DNA of 64,000 nucleotides from Arthrobacter globiformis (GTDB lineage: Bacteria > Actinomycetota > Actinomycetes > Actinomycetales > Micrococcaceae): assembly GCF_030815865.1 (NCBI RefSeq), contig NZ_JAUSXI010000001.1, positions 124,001 through 188,000 on the forward strand, given 5' to 3'. Positions 17,358 to 26,230 of this stretch are shown piece by piece. The notes beneath the pieces are model-generated. The model was not told the origin of the DNA. It saw nothing but the letters and a program-made list of their open reading frames with translations, and searched no databases. Both the position numbers and the translations under genes were made by a program. Position 1 is the stretch's first letter, and each line of letters starts with the position of its first letter.

Positions 17358-18041
17358 TTAGTGCTCGACGGCGGGGGCTGCCGTGAGCGGAACCGGCACC
17401 AGGGCCTGGAGTTCCTCGAGCGTGCAGCCGAAGGTTTCGCGGACGCGGACGCCGTCGGGTCCGGTGAGGAAGACTGCCTTGTCGGTGTAGACGCGGGTTA
17501 CGCAGCCCACGCCGGTGAGCGGGTAGGTGCAGGTTTCCACGATCTTGGAGGCACCTTCCCTGGTCAGCAGGGTCATCATCACGAACACGTCCTTGGCGCC
17601 GGTGGCCAGGTCCATCGCACCGCCCACCGCGGGGATGGCGTCAGGTGCGCCGGTGTGCCAGTTGGCGAGGTCACCGGTCGCGGATACCTGGAACGCGCCG
17701 AGGACGCAGATGTCCAGGTGCCCGCCGCGCATGATCGCGAACGAGTCGGCGTGGTGGAAGTAGGACGCGCCCGGGAGCTCGGTGACGGGGATCTTGCCCG
17801 CGTTGATGAGGTCCCCGTCGATCTGGTCCCCGGTGGCCACCGGTCCCATGCCCAGCATGCCGTTCTCGGTGTGGAGCGTGATGTTCTGCTCCGGCTTGAG
17901 GTAGTTAGACACCAGGGTGGGCTGGCCGATCCCCAGGTTCACGAACGACCCCGGTGCGATGTCGCGGGCCACCATCCGGGCGAGGTCGTCGCGGCCCAGC
18001 GGCGTTTCGGACGTCTGGATGCTCGTTTCTACAAGGCTCAT
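17358..18041 (-). CDS. pcaJ: 3-oxoadipate CoA-transferase subunit B
   Basis: 227 residues from MSLVETSIQTSETPL. Beta subunit of the CoA-transferase that activates 3-oxoadipate with succinyl-CoA. The catalytic glutamate lies in ITLHTENGMLGMGP, and GGAMDLATGAKDVFVMM is a family signature. The ATG is 1 bp after the pcaI stop with AGGTGG upstream, so the two subunits are translationally coupled. It is the last enzyme gene of the pca operon. Confidence 0.94.
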   Translation of the reverse strand: MSLVETSIQTSETPLGRDDLARMVARDIAPGSFVNLGIGQPTLVSNYLKPEQNITLHTENGMLGMGPVATGDQIDGDLINAGKIPVTELPGASYFHHADSFAIMRGGHLDICVLGAFQVSATGDLANWHTGAPDAIPAVGGAMDLATGAKDVFVMMTLLTREGASKIVETCTYPLTGVGCVTRVYTDKAVFLTGPDGVRVRETFGCTLEELQALVPVPLTAAPAVEH

Positions 18042-18042
18042 C

Positions 18043-18744
18043 TCAGGCCACCTGTTCTGCGGTGCCGGCGGCGGCAGCACCGCTGGAATCGATACGGACA
18101 ATGCTGTTGACGTAAATGCCGGGGGTCACGATGTTCTCCGGGTCCAGCGCGCCGGTGGGCACGATCTCGGAGACCTGGACCACGGTGTGCCTGGCCGCGG
18201 CGGCCATGATCGGGCCGAAGTTCCTGGCCGTCTTGCGGTAGATCAGGTTCCCGACGCCGTCGGCCTTCAGCGCTTTGATCAGCGCGACGTCGGCGTGGAT
18301 CGGGGTCTCGAAGACCTGGCCGCGGCCATCGATGATCCGGGTTTCCTTGCCCTCGGCCAGCATGGTGCCGTACCCGGTGGGCGTGAAGAACCCGCCGATG
18401 CCGGCGCCGGCGGCGCGGATGCGTTCGGCCAGGTTGCCCTGCGGGACCAGTTCCAGCTCAATCTGACCGGCCTTGTACTTCGCGTCGAAGTGCCAGGAGT
18501 CGGACTGCCGCGGGAAGGAGCAGATCATTTTCTTCACCCGGCCTTCCTTGATCAGCAGGGCCAGGCCCTGGTCGCCCTGGCCGGCGTTGTTGTTCACCAC
18601 GGTCAGGTCCGTGGCGCCGCTGTCCAGCAGCGCGTCGATCAGTTCGAACGGCTGGCCCGCGTTGCCGAACCCGCCGATCATCACGGTGGAGCCGTCCTTG
18701 ACGGCTGCGACGGCCTCGCCGACGGTGTCAACGAAATTCAGCAT
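18043..18744 (-). CDS. pcaI: 3-oxoadipate CoA-transferase subunit A
   Basis: 233 residues. Alpha subunit, with the CoA-transferase family glycine-rich loop STVMIGGFGNAGQPFELIDA near the N-terminus and GAGIGGFFTPTGYGT in the middle. Together with PcaJ it transfers CoA from succinyl-CoA to 3-oxoadipate. It starts 3 bp after the pcaF stop. A short Ala-rich C-terminal tail (SSGAAAAGTAEQVA) is outside the conserved domain. Confidence 0.94.
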   Translation of the reverse strand: MLNFVDTVGEAVAAVKDGSTVMIGGFGNAGQPFELIDALLDSGATDLTVVNNNAGQGDQGLALLIKEGRVKKMICSFPRQSDSWHFDAKYKAGQIELELVPQGNLAERIRAAGAGIGGFFTPTGYGTMLAEGKETRIIDGRGQVFETPIHADVALIKALKADGVGNLIYRKTARNFGPIMAAAARHTVVQVSEIVPTGALDPENIVTPGIYVNSIVRIDSSGAAAAGTAEQVA

Positions 18745-18747
18745 CGC

Positions 18748-19950
18748 CTATGCCTTTCCTGTAGAAGCGGTCACGTTTTCGAGCACGACGGCGAGGCCCT
18801 GGCCGACGCCGATGCAGATCGCCGCCACACCCCAGCGCTCACCGGAGGCCTGCAGACTCCGCGCCAGCGTGCCCAGGATGCGGGTGCCGGAGGCGCCCAG
18901 CGGGTGGCCCATCGCGATCGCCCCGCCGTGGCGGTTCACGATCGACGGGTCGATGCCCCAGGCGTTGATGCAGGCCAGGGACTGCGCGGCGAACGCCTCA
19001 TTAAGTTCGACGGCGCCCACCTGGTCCCAGCCGATGCCCGCCTTCGCGAGGGCCTTGTTTGCCGCCTCCACGGGGGCGAAGCCGAAGAACTGGGGGTCGT
19101 TGCCGTGCGCGCCGCGGCCCGCGAGCCGGGCCAGCGGCTCCAGCCCAAGCAGCCCGGCGGCGTTCTCGGACCCGATCCAGGCCGCGGAAGCGCCGTCGGA
19201 CAGCGGGGAGGCGTTGCCGGCGGTGACGGTGCCGTTCTCGGTGCGGAACACCGTCTTCAGGCCGGCCAGCTTCTCGGTGGAGGATCCGGCGCGGATGCCT
19301 TCGTCCCGGACCAGGTCCGTGCCGGGAACCGGGGCCACGAGGTTGTCGTAGAAACCCTCGTCCCACGCCGCGGCGGACAGGTTGTGCGAGTTGGCGGAGA
19401 ATTCGTCCTGCTGTTCGCGGGTCACGCCGTACTTTTCGCGCAGCCGTTCGGTGGCCTCGCCCAGGGAGATGGTCCATTCCTTGGGCATGGCCTTGTTCAC
19501 CAGGCGCCAACCCAGCGTGGTGGACGCCAGGGTCATGTCCCCGGCCGGGTAGGGCTTCTCCGTCTTGGGCAGCACCCACGGCGCCCGCGACATCGACTCG
19601 GCACCGCCCACCAACAGCAGATCCGCGTCGCCGGCGTTGATCTGCCGGGACGCGATGATCGCCGCATCCAGCGACGAGCCGCACAGCCGGTTCACCGTGG
19701 TGCCCGGGATCGAGACCGGAAGACCGGCCAGCAGCGTGCCCATGCGGGCGATGTTGCGGTTCTCCTCGCCGGCGCCGTTGGCGTTGCCGAAGACCACCTC
19801 GTCGATCCGCTCCACGTCCAAACCGGGCGCGCGCTTCACGGACTCGCCGATCACATGCGCGGCAAGGTCATCCGGACGGACCCCGGCGAGGCCGGAGCCG
19901 AACTTTCCGAACGGCGTGCGTACGGCGTCGTATACAAATGCCTGGTTCAT
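18748..19950 (-). CDS. pcaF: 3-oxoadipyl-CoA thiolase
   Basis: 400 residues from MNQAFVYDAVRTPFGKFGSG. Cleaves 3-oxoadipyl-CoA to succinyl-CoA and acetyl-CoA, the last step of the pathway. Thiolase residues are all visible: Cys90 (VNRLCGSSLDA), His in NEAFAAQ (Asn-Glu-Ala-Phe loop), NRHGGAIAMGHPLGASG, and the second Cys in AAICIGVGQG. It is separated from the upstream pcaC by 77 bp that contain a long palindromic repeat, so it may begin a second transcript or be read through. Confidence 0.95.
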   Translation of the reverse strand: MNQAFVYDAVRTPFGKFGSGLAGVRPDDLAAHVIGESVKRAPGLDVERIDEVVFGNANGAGEENRNIARMGTLLAGLPVSIPGTTVNRLCGSSLDAAIIASRQINAGDADLLLVGGAESMSRAPWVLPKTEKPYPAGDMTLASTTLGWRLVNKAMPKEWTISLGEATERLREKYGVTREQQDEFSANSHNLSAAAWDEGFYDNLVAPVPGTDLVRDEGIRAGSSTEKLAGLKTVFRTENGTVTAGNASPLSDGASAAWIGSENAAGLLGLEPLARLAGRGAHGNDPQFFGFAPVEAANKALAKAGIGWDQVGAVELNEAFAAQSLACINAWGIDPSIVNRHGGAIAMGHPLGASGTRILGTLARSLQASGERWGVAAICIGVGQGLAVVLENVTASTGKA

Positions 19951-19970
19951 GAAATCCTCAAATTCTCTGG

Positions 19971-20036
19971 CCCAACTGGGTAGCACATCAGGGCGTTCTG
20001 AGGGCTCAGAACGCCCTCTGCTGCTACCTAGTTGGG
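19971..20036. repeat. Palindromic repeat, copy 1 (pcaC/pcaF gap)
   Basis: A 66-bp near-palindrome. Outer arms are CCCAACTGGGTAGCA (19971-19985) and TGCTACCTAGTTGGG (20022-20036), pairing with one G/T mismatch. Inner arms GGGCGTTCTGA (19991-20001) and TCAGAACGCCC (20006-20016) enclose a GGGC loop. It shares arm sequences with the element at 48685-48750. Its end supplies the last two codons and the stop of pcaC (CCCAACTAG). Confidence 0.85.
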
Positions 20037-20495
20037 TGGGGTGGGGGTGTTGCCGAGCCCGGCGCTGTCCATTGCGGTGCTGTCCATGTCATGGAAGACC
20101 TGCTGGGCTGTCTTGAAGGCGGTGTTGGCGGAGGGAACTCCGCAGTAGATGGCGGTCTGCAGCAGGATCTCCTTGATCTCGTCCCTGCTCAATCCGTTGG
20201 TTATGGCCGCGCGGATGTGCATGGCCAGTTCTTCCCAGTGCCCGTGCGCCACCATGGCGGTGATGGTGACGGCGGAGCGCATCTGGCGGGGCAGGCCCGG
20301 GCGGGTCCAGATGCCGCCCCACGCGATGCGGGTGATCATGTCCTGGAAGTCCTCGGTGAAGGCGTCCTTCTTGGCGTTGGCCCGGTCGACGTGGGCGTCG
20401 CCGAGCACTTCGCGCCGGACCACCATACCGCCGTCGTAAATCTCCTGGCTGGTGGCGTCCGGCTGGACCACCCCGTGGCGTTCGGCGCCGCTCAT
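20028..20495 (-). CDS. pcaC: 4-carboxymuconolactone decarboxylase
   Basis: 155 residues of the CMD/AhpD family. Converts gamma-carboxymuconolactone to 3-oxoadipate enol-lactone. Signatures: EIYDGGMVVRREVLGDAHVD, RSAVTITAMVAHGHWEELAM and EIKEILLQTAIYCGVPSANT. In many actinobacteria this domain is fused to PcaD as PcaL; here the two are separate, overlapping by 4 bp (ATGA). The last residues PN and the stop come from the palindromic repeat, suggesting that the insertion trimmed or changed the C-terminus after GLGNTPTP. Confidence 0.94.
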   Translation of the reverse strand: MSGAERHGVVQPDATSQEIYDGGMVVRREVLGDAHVDRANAKKDAFTEDFQDMITRIAWGGIWTRPGLPRQMRSAVTITAMVAHGHWEELAMHIRAAITNGLSRDEIKEILLQTAIYCGVPSANTAFKTAQQVFHDMDSTAMDSAGLGNTPTPPN

Positions 20496-21310
20496 TTCGC
20501 TGCTCCGCGCGTTTCGGCCCAGGAAATGAGGCTCCGCATCAGCTCGGCCACGTGGCCAGGTGCCTCGGCGGGCGCCAGGTGCGCCACGCCCTCAAGGGTG
20601 GCCGCAGAAGCGGTGCCGCCTCCGGCGGTGATTCCGGCCGCCACTTCTTCGGCCATCGCCGGCGGCGCAACGCCGTCGTGCGCGCCCGCCACAACCTGGG
20701 TGGGGACGGTGATGCTGCCGAGCTGGTCGCGGACATCGAAGGCGGCCAGGGCCTCGCAGCAGAAGGCGTAGCTGAAGCGGTCGGCGTCGCGCAGGGAGTG
20801 CAGGAGCCGGCTGCTGAGTTCGGGTTCGCGGTCCATGAACCCGGGCGCGAACCAGCGTTCGGCCGAGCCCTGGATCATCACGGCGGTGCCCTGGCTGCGT
20901 ACGGTCTCGGCGCGTTCCAGCCAGCCCTCGGGGGTGCCCAGCTTGGCGCCGGAGCACTGCACGGAGAGGCTCTTGAGCCGGTCGGCGTGCTTGATGCCCA
21001 GCTGCAGGCCGGTGGCCCCGCCCAGGGACACGCCAGCGTAGTGAAACCTCTCACCGGGGGCGATCGAGTCGACAAGCTCGACGACAGCGTCCGCCAGGTC
21101 CGCGACGCTGAAGGTTTCGCTGGCGGCGGCAGAGACGCCGTGGCCGGGCAGGTCCCAGGCGACGACGTCGAAGTCGTTGCCCAGGAGTGAGCCTGCTTGG
21201 GACCACAGCACCGAGGAGGTGCCGAGCGACGGCCCGACGATCAGGAGGGGTTTGTCCCCCAGCGCACGCTGGGGGGAAAGCAGCACTGCCTTCACTGCTG
21301 GTTTAGCCAC
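20492..21310 (-). CDS. pcaD: 3-oxoadipate enol-lactonase
   Basis: 272 residues from a GTG at 21310 that overlaps the restored pcaB stop by 8 bp. Alpha/beta hydrolase with nucleophile Ser95 (YAGVSLGGATG), the acid in VVAGAHDGVAPP and the His in LEGVAHLAPAEAPGH. Hydrolyses 3-oxoadipate enol-lactone to 3-oxoadipate. Upstream residues in the same frame (MRLLQPNQTE) belong to the pcaB overlap and are not part of the fold. Confidence 0.92.
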   Translation of the reverse strand: MAKPAVKAVLLSPQRALGDKPLLIVGPSLGTSSVLWSQAGSLLGNDFDVVAWDLPGHGVSAAASETFSVADLADAVVELVDSIAPGERFHYAGVSLGGATGLQLGIKHADRLKSLSVQCSGAKLGTPEGWLERAETVRSQGTAVMIQGSAERWFAPGFMDREPELSSRLLHSLRDADRFSYAFCCEALAAFDVRDQLGSITVPTQVVAGAHDGVAPPAMAEEVAAGITAGGGTASAATLEGVAHLAPAEAPGHVAELMRSLISWAETRGAAK

Positions 21311-22800
21311 GGGAAGCTCCGTTTCCGTCTGGTTCGGTTGAAGTAAGCGCAAAATCCGGGAAAGCCGCCAGGATCCGCCGCGAGATCTCGGCTGCCTGCC
21401 CCAGGTAGCTGGCGGGGTCGAGCAGTTCCTCCAGCTGTGCGTCGGAGAGTCTGTCCGAGGGGACGGCCTCGCGCAGCAGCCGGCGGTAGGTGGCAGCCTG
21501 TTCGGGCCGCCGGCGCCTGCAGCGTTTTGTCGACGACGGCCTGCAGCTGCTGCTTCCCGTCACCGCCAGGTCCGTTAGCGCCCGGTTCGTCAGCAGAAAG
21601 TAGCGGCGCCACCGCGGCGGACACGCCTTCGCTGAGCAGCAGCGGGCCGGACAGGTCCAGATTCTTCCGCATGCCGTCGGGGAAGACCTGCAATCCCTCC
21701 GCGAGTTCCCGCATGTGGCCGGCGGCGCCGAGAGCCAGGGCGAGCAGCTGGCGCAGGGCCGGCCATTCGGTGTGCCAGGCACCGTCGGGGCGTTCGTCGT
21801 TGAAGGTGGCGGCGGCAAGGTGCAGCTGTGCAGCCAGGCCCGGGGCCTGCAGGGCGGCGCTGCGGACCAGCACGGACAGCACCGGGTTCTGCTTCTGCGG
21901 CATCGCCGAGGAAACTCCCCGGCCGGGCGCGCGGGGTTCGGCAACCTCGGCCACTTCAGGACGGCTCAGGAACAGGACATCCGCGGCGATCTTGCCGAGC
22001 GCGTCCACCACGGAGGCGATTGCGTCACCCAGCGACGTCACGGCCAGCCGGTTGGTGTGCCACGGTGCCGGCGGGGCGGCGAGGCCCAGCTGCGCGGCCA
22101 AAGCGTCAGAGAGTGCAAAGGGGTCCGTGGCTGAGCTGGAGGTAAGCACAGTGCCGGCGGCCAGCGTGCCCGCCGCGCCGCCGAACTGCACCGGCAGCTC
22201 CAGCGCCTCGAGCCGGCGCCCCGCCGCTGCCAGCCCATGGAACCACTGCGCCGCCCGAAGCCCGAACGTGAACGGCAGCGAGTGCTGGGTCAGGCTCCTG
22301 CCGACGCACAGCGTGTCCGCATGCTGCTCGGCCAAGCGGGCAAGCACCGCCGCCGTACCTTTCACGTCGGCGAGCAGCGCCGCAAGGGTGTTGCGGGCCA
22401 CCAGCATCAGCGCCGTGTCCATTACGTCCTGGCTGGTCAGCGAGGTGTGCACGGCTTTTGCTGCACTGACGCCGGCTGTGTCCAGCGCCTTGACCTGGGC
22501 CCGGAGGTCGGCCAGCAGCGGGATCACTGGGTTTCCGCCGCCCTGAGCACGGCGGGAAATATCGGCAAGATCGTACCGGGAGGCGTCGGCAGCGTGGGCC
22601 ACCACGCCAGCGGAACCGGCGGGAGCGAGGTCATGCTGCTCCAGCACCGCGGCCCAGCCGGCCTCGACGGCGAGAATCGCCGCGAGGACGGCCCGGTCAC
22701 CGGTCAGTGCTGCCACGAGGGGCGACGCCGACACAGGACTGAGTAGCCCGACGTCGCCGTAAAGCCCGCCGCCGGTGCCCACTGCCTGGAACCCGGTCAC
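21303..22800 (-). CDS. pcaB: 3-carboxy-cis,cis-muconate cycloisomerase, frame broken near 21510
   Basis: Fumarase/aspartase-superfamily cycloisomerase of about 498 residues. The superfamily signature GVSSAMPQKQNPV is intact, as are TSLTSQDVMDTALML and GRSLTQHSLPFTFGLRAAQW. After LQAVVDKTLQAPAA the frame shifts by one base; the true C-terminus (EQAATYRRLLREAVPSDRL to STEPDGNGASRG, stop at 21303) is in the next frame. Removing one C of the CCC at about 21508 (minus strand GCGGCCCGAACAG) restores it. The ATG overlaps the pcaG stop by 4 bp. The C-terminal part resembles the extension of actinobacterial PcaB. Confidence 0.87.
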
Positions 22801-23387
22801 TTTGTGGCGCCCCCGGTTCCGGTTCCCTCGAAGTCGAGGAAGACGGTTTCGCCTTCACCCTGCAGGCGGATGTCCCAGGTGAGGCCGCCGTCGGCATCGC
22901 GGCGCGCGATCAGCGTCCTGCGGCGCTCGGGATCCAGGGAGGACAGCAGCGGATCCTTGGCCAGCGCCTCCTCGTTCTCCGGCAGGTAAACGCGGGTGAA
23001 GAGGCGGTTCATCAGGCCGCGGGCAAAAATGACGACGGAGATGAAGGGTGCCGCGCCGGGTTCGGTGGGTCCCGGGTTCACCGTGGTGAACGTGTAGACG
23101 CCGCTGTTGCCCACGGAGCTGCGGCCGAAACCCGTGAAGGTGTAGCCGTCGCGTACCAGCGAGCCGGTCCGGTGAACGATGTTGCCCTCCGCATCCGGCT
23201 GCCAGATTTCGAGAATGGCGTCCGGAATCGGGTGCCCTGCGCCGTCGTACACGGTGCCCTGGAGGCGGATGGAGCCCGCGGATCCGGGGGCCAGCAGTTC
23301 GCGGTCCTTTTCATAGGGCAGGGCGTAGCCGTAGAACGGGCCCACGGTCTGGCCCGGGGTGGGAACAAGCTTGGTGGAGTTACTCAT
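22797..23387 (-). CDS. pcaG: Protocatechuate 3,4-dioxygenase alpha subunit
   Basis: 196 residues from MSNSTKLVPTPGQTVGPFYG. The start was chosen because GGAAGG lies 8 bp upstream; an ATG 6 bp earlier is too close to it. Intradiol dioxygenase fold (LQGTVYDGAGHPIPDAILEI, GVYTFTTVNPGPTE). The alpha subunit does not carry the iron ligands, but forms the active-site wall with PcaH. Overlaps pcaH by 8 bp and pcaB by 4 bp, so the dioxygenase and the next two enzymes are translationally linked. Confidence 0.93.
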   Translation of the reverse strand: MSNSTKLVPTPGQTVGPFYGYALPYEKDRELLAPGSAGSIRLQGTVYDGAGHPIPDAILEIWQPDAEGNIVHRTGSLVRDGYTFTGFGRSSVGNSGVYTFTTVNPGPTEPGAAPFISVVIFARGLMNRLFTRVYLPENEEALAKDPLLSSLDPERRRTLIARRDADGGLTWDIRLQGEGETVFLDFEGTGTGGATK

Positions 23388-24285
23388 GGTCATCGCCTTC
23401 CGCGCCCAGCGCCTCGTTCTCGGTCCAGGTCCGCTTGGAACCCGTCAGGACGATGTCCCAGTTGTAGCCCAGCGCCCATTCCGGCTGGGTCAGGTCGTGG
23501 TCGTAGTTGGCCACAAGACGGTCGCGCGCATCCTGGTCCACGATCGACTGGTAGATCGGGTCCAGCGGGAAGAGCTGGTCGCCTGGGAAGTACATCTGCG
23601 TCACGATCCGCTGGGTAAATTCCTGGCCGAACAGCGAGAAGTGGATGTGCGCGGGACGCCAGGCGTTGAGGTGGTTCTTCCACGGGTAGGCGCCCGGCTT
23701 GATGGTGGTGAAGCGGTAGGAGCCGTCCGGGCCGGTGATGCACCGGCCAACACCGGTGAAGTTGGGGTCCAGCGGTGCCGGGTGCTGGTCGCGCTTGTGG
23801 ATGTAGCGGCCGGAGGAGTTGGCCTGCCAGATCTCTACCAACTGGCCTGCGACCGGGCGGCCGTCGCCGTCGAGCACGCGGCCAGCGACGATAATCCGTT
23901 CGCCCTGCGGTTCGCCGTTGTGCTGGATGGTCAGGTCCGATTCCAGGGCGTGCACGTCCTGGTGGCCGAACGCCGGGGAGTACAGCTCGATCGTTTCCGG
24001 GTCCGCATGGTGCAGGCTCTTGGTGGGGTGGCGCAGGATGCTGCTGCGGTACGGCGCGAAGTCCAGGCGCGGCTGCGTTTCCGGCGCCGCGCCGTCCTTC
24101 AGCACATTGGCGTAGGCGTCTCCGAGGGCCTTGATCTCCGCGCTGAGATCCTGCTGGGTTTCCACGCGCTGCGCTGCAGCGGGGACGTCCGTCGGGGCGG
24201 CGGCCGGGGTTGCGGGTACTGCGTCCGACAGGTCCTCGGTCAGCGCGTCGGCGTTGTACGTTGCGAGATTAACGTCTTCAGGCAC
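23380..24285 (-). CDS. pcaH: Protocatechuate 3,4-dioxygenase beta subunit
   Basis: 301 residues. Contains the Fe(III) site of intradiol ring cleavage: the tyrosines of the central segment (SSGRYIHKRDQHPAPLDPNF, TIKPGAYPW) and the histidines of AWRPAHIHFSLFG. The core starts at about residue 75 (DFAPYRSSILRHPTKSL). Residues 1-70 are an Ala/Pro-rich and then helical extension longer than in Pseudomonas PcaH. First gene of the tightly overlapping pcaHGBDC set, 31 bp downstream of the dehydratase stop. Confidence 0.93.
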   Translation of the reverse strand: MPEDVNLATYNADALTEDLSDAVPATPAAAPTDVPAAAQRVETQQDLSAEIKALGDAYANVLKDGAAPETQPRLDFAPYRSSILRHPTKSLHHADPETIELYSPAFGHQDVHALESDLTIQHNGEPQGERIIVAGRVLDGDGRPVAGQLVEIWQANSSGRYIHKRDQHPAPLDPNFTGVGRCITGPDGSYRFTTIKPGAYPWKNHLNAWRPAHIHFSLFGQEFTQRIVTQMYFPGDQLFPLDPIYQSIVDQDARDRLVANYDHDLTQPEWALGYNWDIVLTGSKRTWTENEALGAEGDDHE

Positions 24286-24316
24286 AGCAGCCTCCTTTCA
24301 ATCTGTGGTTGGGCAA

Positions 24317-26230
24317 TTAGTGGTTGGTTTGGGTCAGGTCATGCAGGTGGTCGTACTGGACGGCGTGGCGCACCGGCGCGTTGGGGGCTCCGTAGCCGTC
24401 GTAGTTGCCGCGGCGTTCCACCATTTCGAAGAACACGCTTCCCACCGTGGCGGTGTAGAAGTGCAGGAACTCGCCGTCGGCGTCGCGGTCGTACAGCAGG
24501 TTGAGGTCCCGGAGCGTGTCCAGGAAACCGGGGTCGAGGTCGAAGCGGGCGTCCAGGTCCTCGTAGTAATTCTCCGGAATCTGCAGGAAGGCCAGTCCCC
24601 GGTCGCGGGCGGCGCGGGCGGTTGCCACCAGGTCATCCACCGCGAAGGCGATGTGCTCCTGGTAGGTCTTCCGTGAGGCCGTTCCCGAGTCCGCGCCCTC
24701 CTGCTGGATGACGGGGGCCAGGTTCAGCACGAGGCGCACGTCCCGGTCCGAGGTCTGCATGACCTGGGAGCGGACCAGCCCGCTGGGGCTGGCGACCTCG
24801 GCATACGGCTGCGGCTCGAGCGCCAGGGCGCTCGTGTAGAAGAGGACGGCCTCATCGAAGTGCTGCCAGGGCTGCGCGAGGTTCACGTGGTCGATCACAG
24901 CGTTCCGGGCACCGGACGGGACTTCAAGACCCTGCCCGAATTCAGCAGTCCAGGCCGCGGTGCCGTCTGGGCTGCCCTGGCACAGGAAGATCTCGGTGGA
25001 GTCGGGGGCGGCGAAGCCCTGGAACACTTCCTCGTTGGCCTGGCTCTTCCGGGGAACCACGGGGGCCTTGAGCTGCTGGGCGCGGGCGGAGGCAATCACC
25101 GGGGAGTCGACGTCGAATCCCAGGGCGGCGATGGCGGGTTCGGCCGCGGCGGGGGCCTGTTCGTTGATGATCACCCGGGCGTGGCCCATGGTCCAGAGCT
25201 GGACGTCCTTGGTGCGGTGGCGTCCGTTAAACTCGAAGCCGAGCTGGCCGAGCACCTTTTCCAGCACCCCGGTGTCCGCGGCCTTGACCTCGGCGAAGTT
25301 GAAGCCGGCGGGCTCTGCCACCTGCGGGAGCGTTGCCAGTTCCATCGGATAACGACGGCGGGCAGTGCCAGCGGCGCCCGCTGCGGTTCCGTTGGCCACC
25401 GGCGCGTTCGCGTCCAGCCACTTGGCACTCTGCTCCTCCAGCCAGATCAGCGAGCGCATCGCGTCGACGGCCGTGCGTTCGACGTCGGACTGGCGGAAGA
25501 CGTCGTTGAAGACCTCCAGCGACACCGGCCCGGTATAGCCGGCGCGGACCACGTGGCCCATGAACTTGGCGAGCTCGAACTGGCCCTCACCCGGGAAAAC
25601 ACGGTAGTGCCGGCTCCAGGAGAGCACGTCCATGGAGAGCTTGGGGGCGTCGGCCACCTGCACGAAGAAGATCTTGTCCGCGTTGATGTTTTCGATCGAC
25701 GCGGTGTCCCAGTCCCGGGACAGGATGTGGAAGGAGTCCAGGCAGGTGCCGAGGTTGGGGTGGTCCACCATCTCGACGAGGCGGTGGGCGTGTTCGTAGT
25801 CGTTGACGTACTTGCCCCAGGCGAGGGCCTCGTAGGCGACCTTGACGCCGTGCTCGCCCGCGAGGTCCGCCAGGGCGGCGAGCTGTGTGGCCCGGAGGTC
25901 GTCGTCGTCGATCGTGGCGGTAGCGACGTTGGTGCAGACCAGGATGGTGTCCATGCCCAGCCGGGACATGAGCCGGAACTTGGCCTCGGCCCGGCGGAGG
26001 TTGGCTGCCAGCAGGTCCTCGGTCACGCTGTCGAAGTCCCGGAACGGCTGGTAAAGGTCCAGCGTGAGGCCCAGGTCCGCGGCCATCTTGCGGACGTCCT
26101 CGGGGCTGAGCGATGAGGTAACGAGGTCCTGCTCGAAGATTTCGATGCCGTCGAAGCCTGCGATGGCGCAGGCCTGCATCTTTTCCTTCAGCGTGCCGGA
26201 GAGGCAGACGGTGGCGATTCCGGTGCGCAT
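24317..26230 (-). CDS. qsuB: 3-dehydroshikimate dehydratase with C-terminal HPPD-like domain (QsuB type)
   Basis: 637 residues. Residues 1-275 are a TIM barrel of the xylose-isomerase-like dehydratase family (MRTGIATVCLSGTLKEKMQA) with metal ligands in VAYEALAWG, GTCLDSFHIL, FFVQVADAPK and VSLEVFND; it converts 3-dehydroshikimate to protocatechuate. Residues about 300-637 form a vicinal-oxygen-chelate domain like 4-hydroxyphenylpyruvate dioxygenase, with a complete 2-His-1-Glu set (VIDHVNLAQP, EHIAFAVDDL, VFFEMVERRG). This fusion is known from Corynebacterium QsuB and Pseudomonas QuiC1. Its ATG overlaps the shikimate dehydrogenase stop by 1 bp. Confidence 0.92.
   Translation of the reverse strand: MRTGIATVCLSGTLKEKMQACAIAGFDGIEIFEQDLVTSSLSPEDVRKMAADLGLTLDLYQPFRDFDSVTEDLLAANLRRAEAKFRLMSRLGMDTILVCTNVATATIDDDDLRATQLAALADLAGEHGVKVAYEALAWGKYVNDYEHAHRLVEMVDHPNLGTCLDSFHILSRDWDTASIENINADKIFFVQVADAPKLSMDVLSWSRHYRVFPGEGQFELAKFMGHVVRAGYTGPVSLEVFNDVFRQSDVERTAVDAMRSLIWLEEQSAKWLDANAPVANGTAAGAAGTARRRYPMELATLPQVAEPAGFNFAEVKAADTGVLEKVLGQLGFEFNGRHRTKDVQLWTMGHARVIINEQAPAAAEPAIAALGFDVDSPVIASARAQQLKAPVVPRKSQANEEVFQGFAAPDSTEIFLCQGSPDGTAAWTAEFGQGLEVPSGARNAVIDHVNLAQPWQHFDEAVLFYTSALALEPQPYAEVASPSGLVRSQVMQTSDRDVRLVLNLAPVIQQEGADSGTASRKTYQEHIAFAVDDLVATARAARDRGLAFLQIPENYYEDLDARFDLDPGFLDTLRDLNLLYDRDADGEFLHFYTATVGSVFFEMVERRGNYDGYGAPNAPVRHAVQYDHLHDLTQTNH

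Noticed and set aside
17917..19983. 688-codon open frame on the plus strand opposite pcaI/pcaF
   Set aside because: It is the mirror of the thiolase and CoA-transferase genes; its His/Gly/Arg-rich sequence has no domain, and long antisense frames are expected at this GC content.
24860..26116. 418-codon plus-strand frame opposite the dehydratase
   Set aside because: Composition typical of the antisense of a high-GC gene; the minus-strand product is a clear two-domain enzyme.
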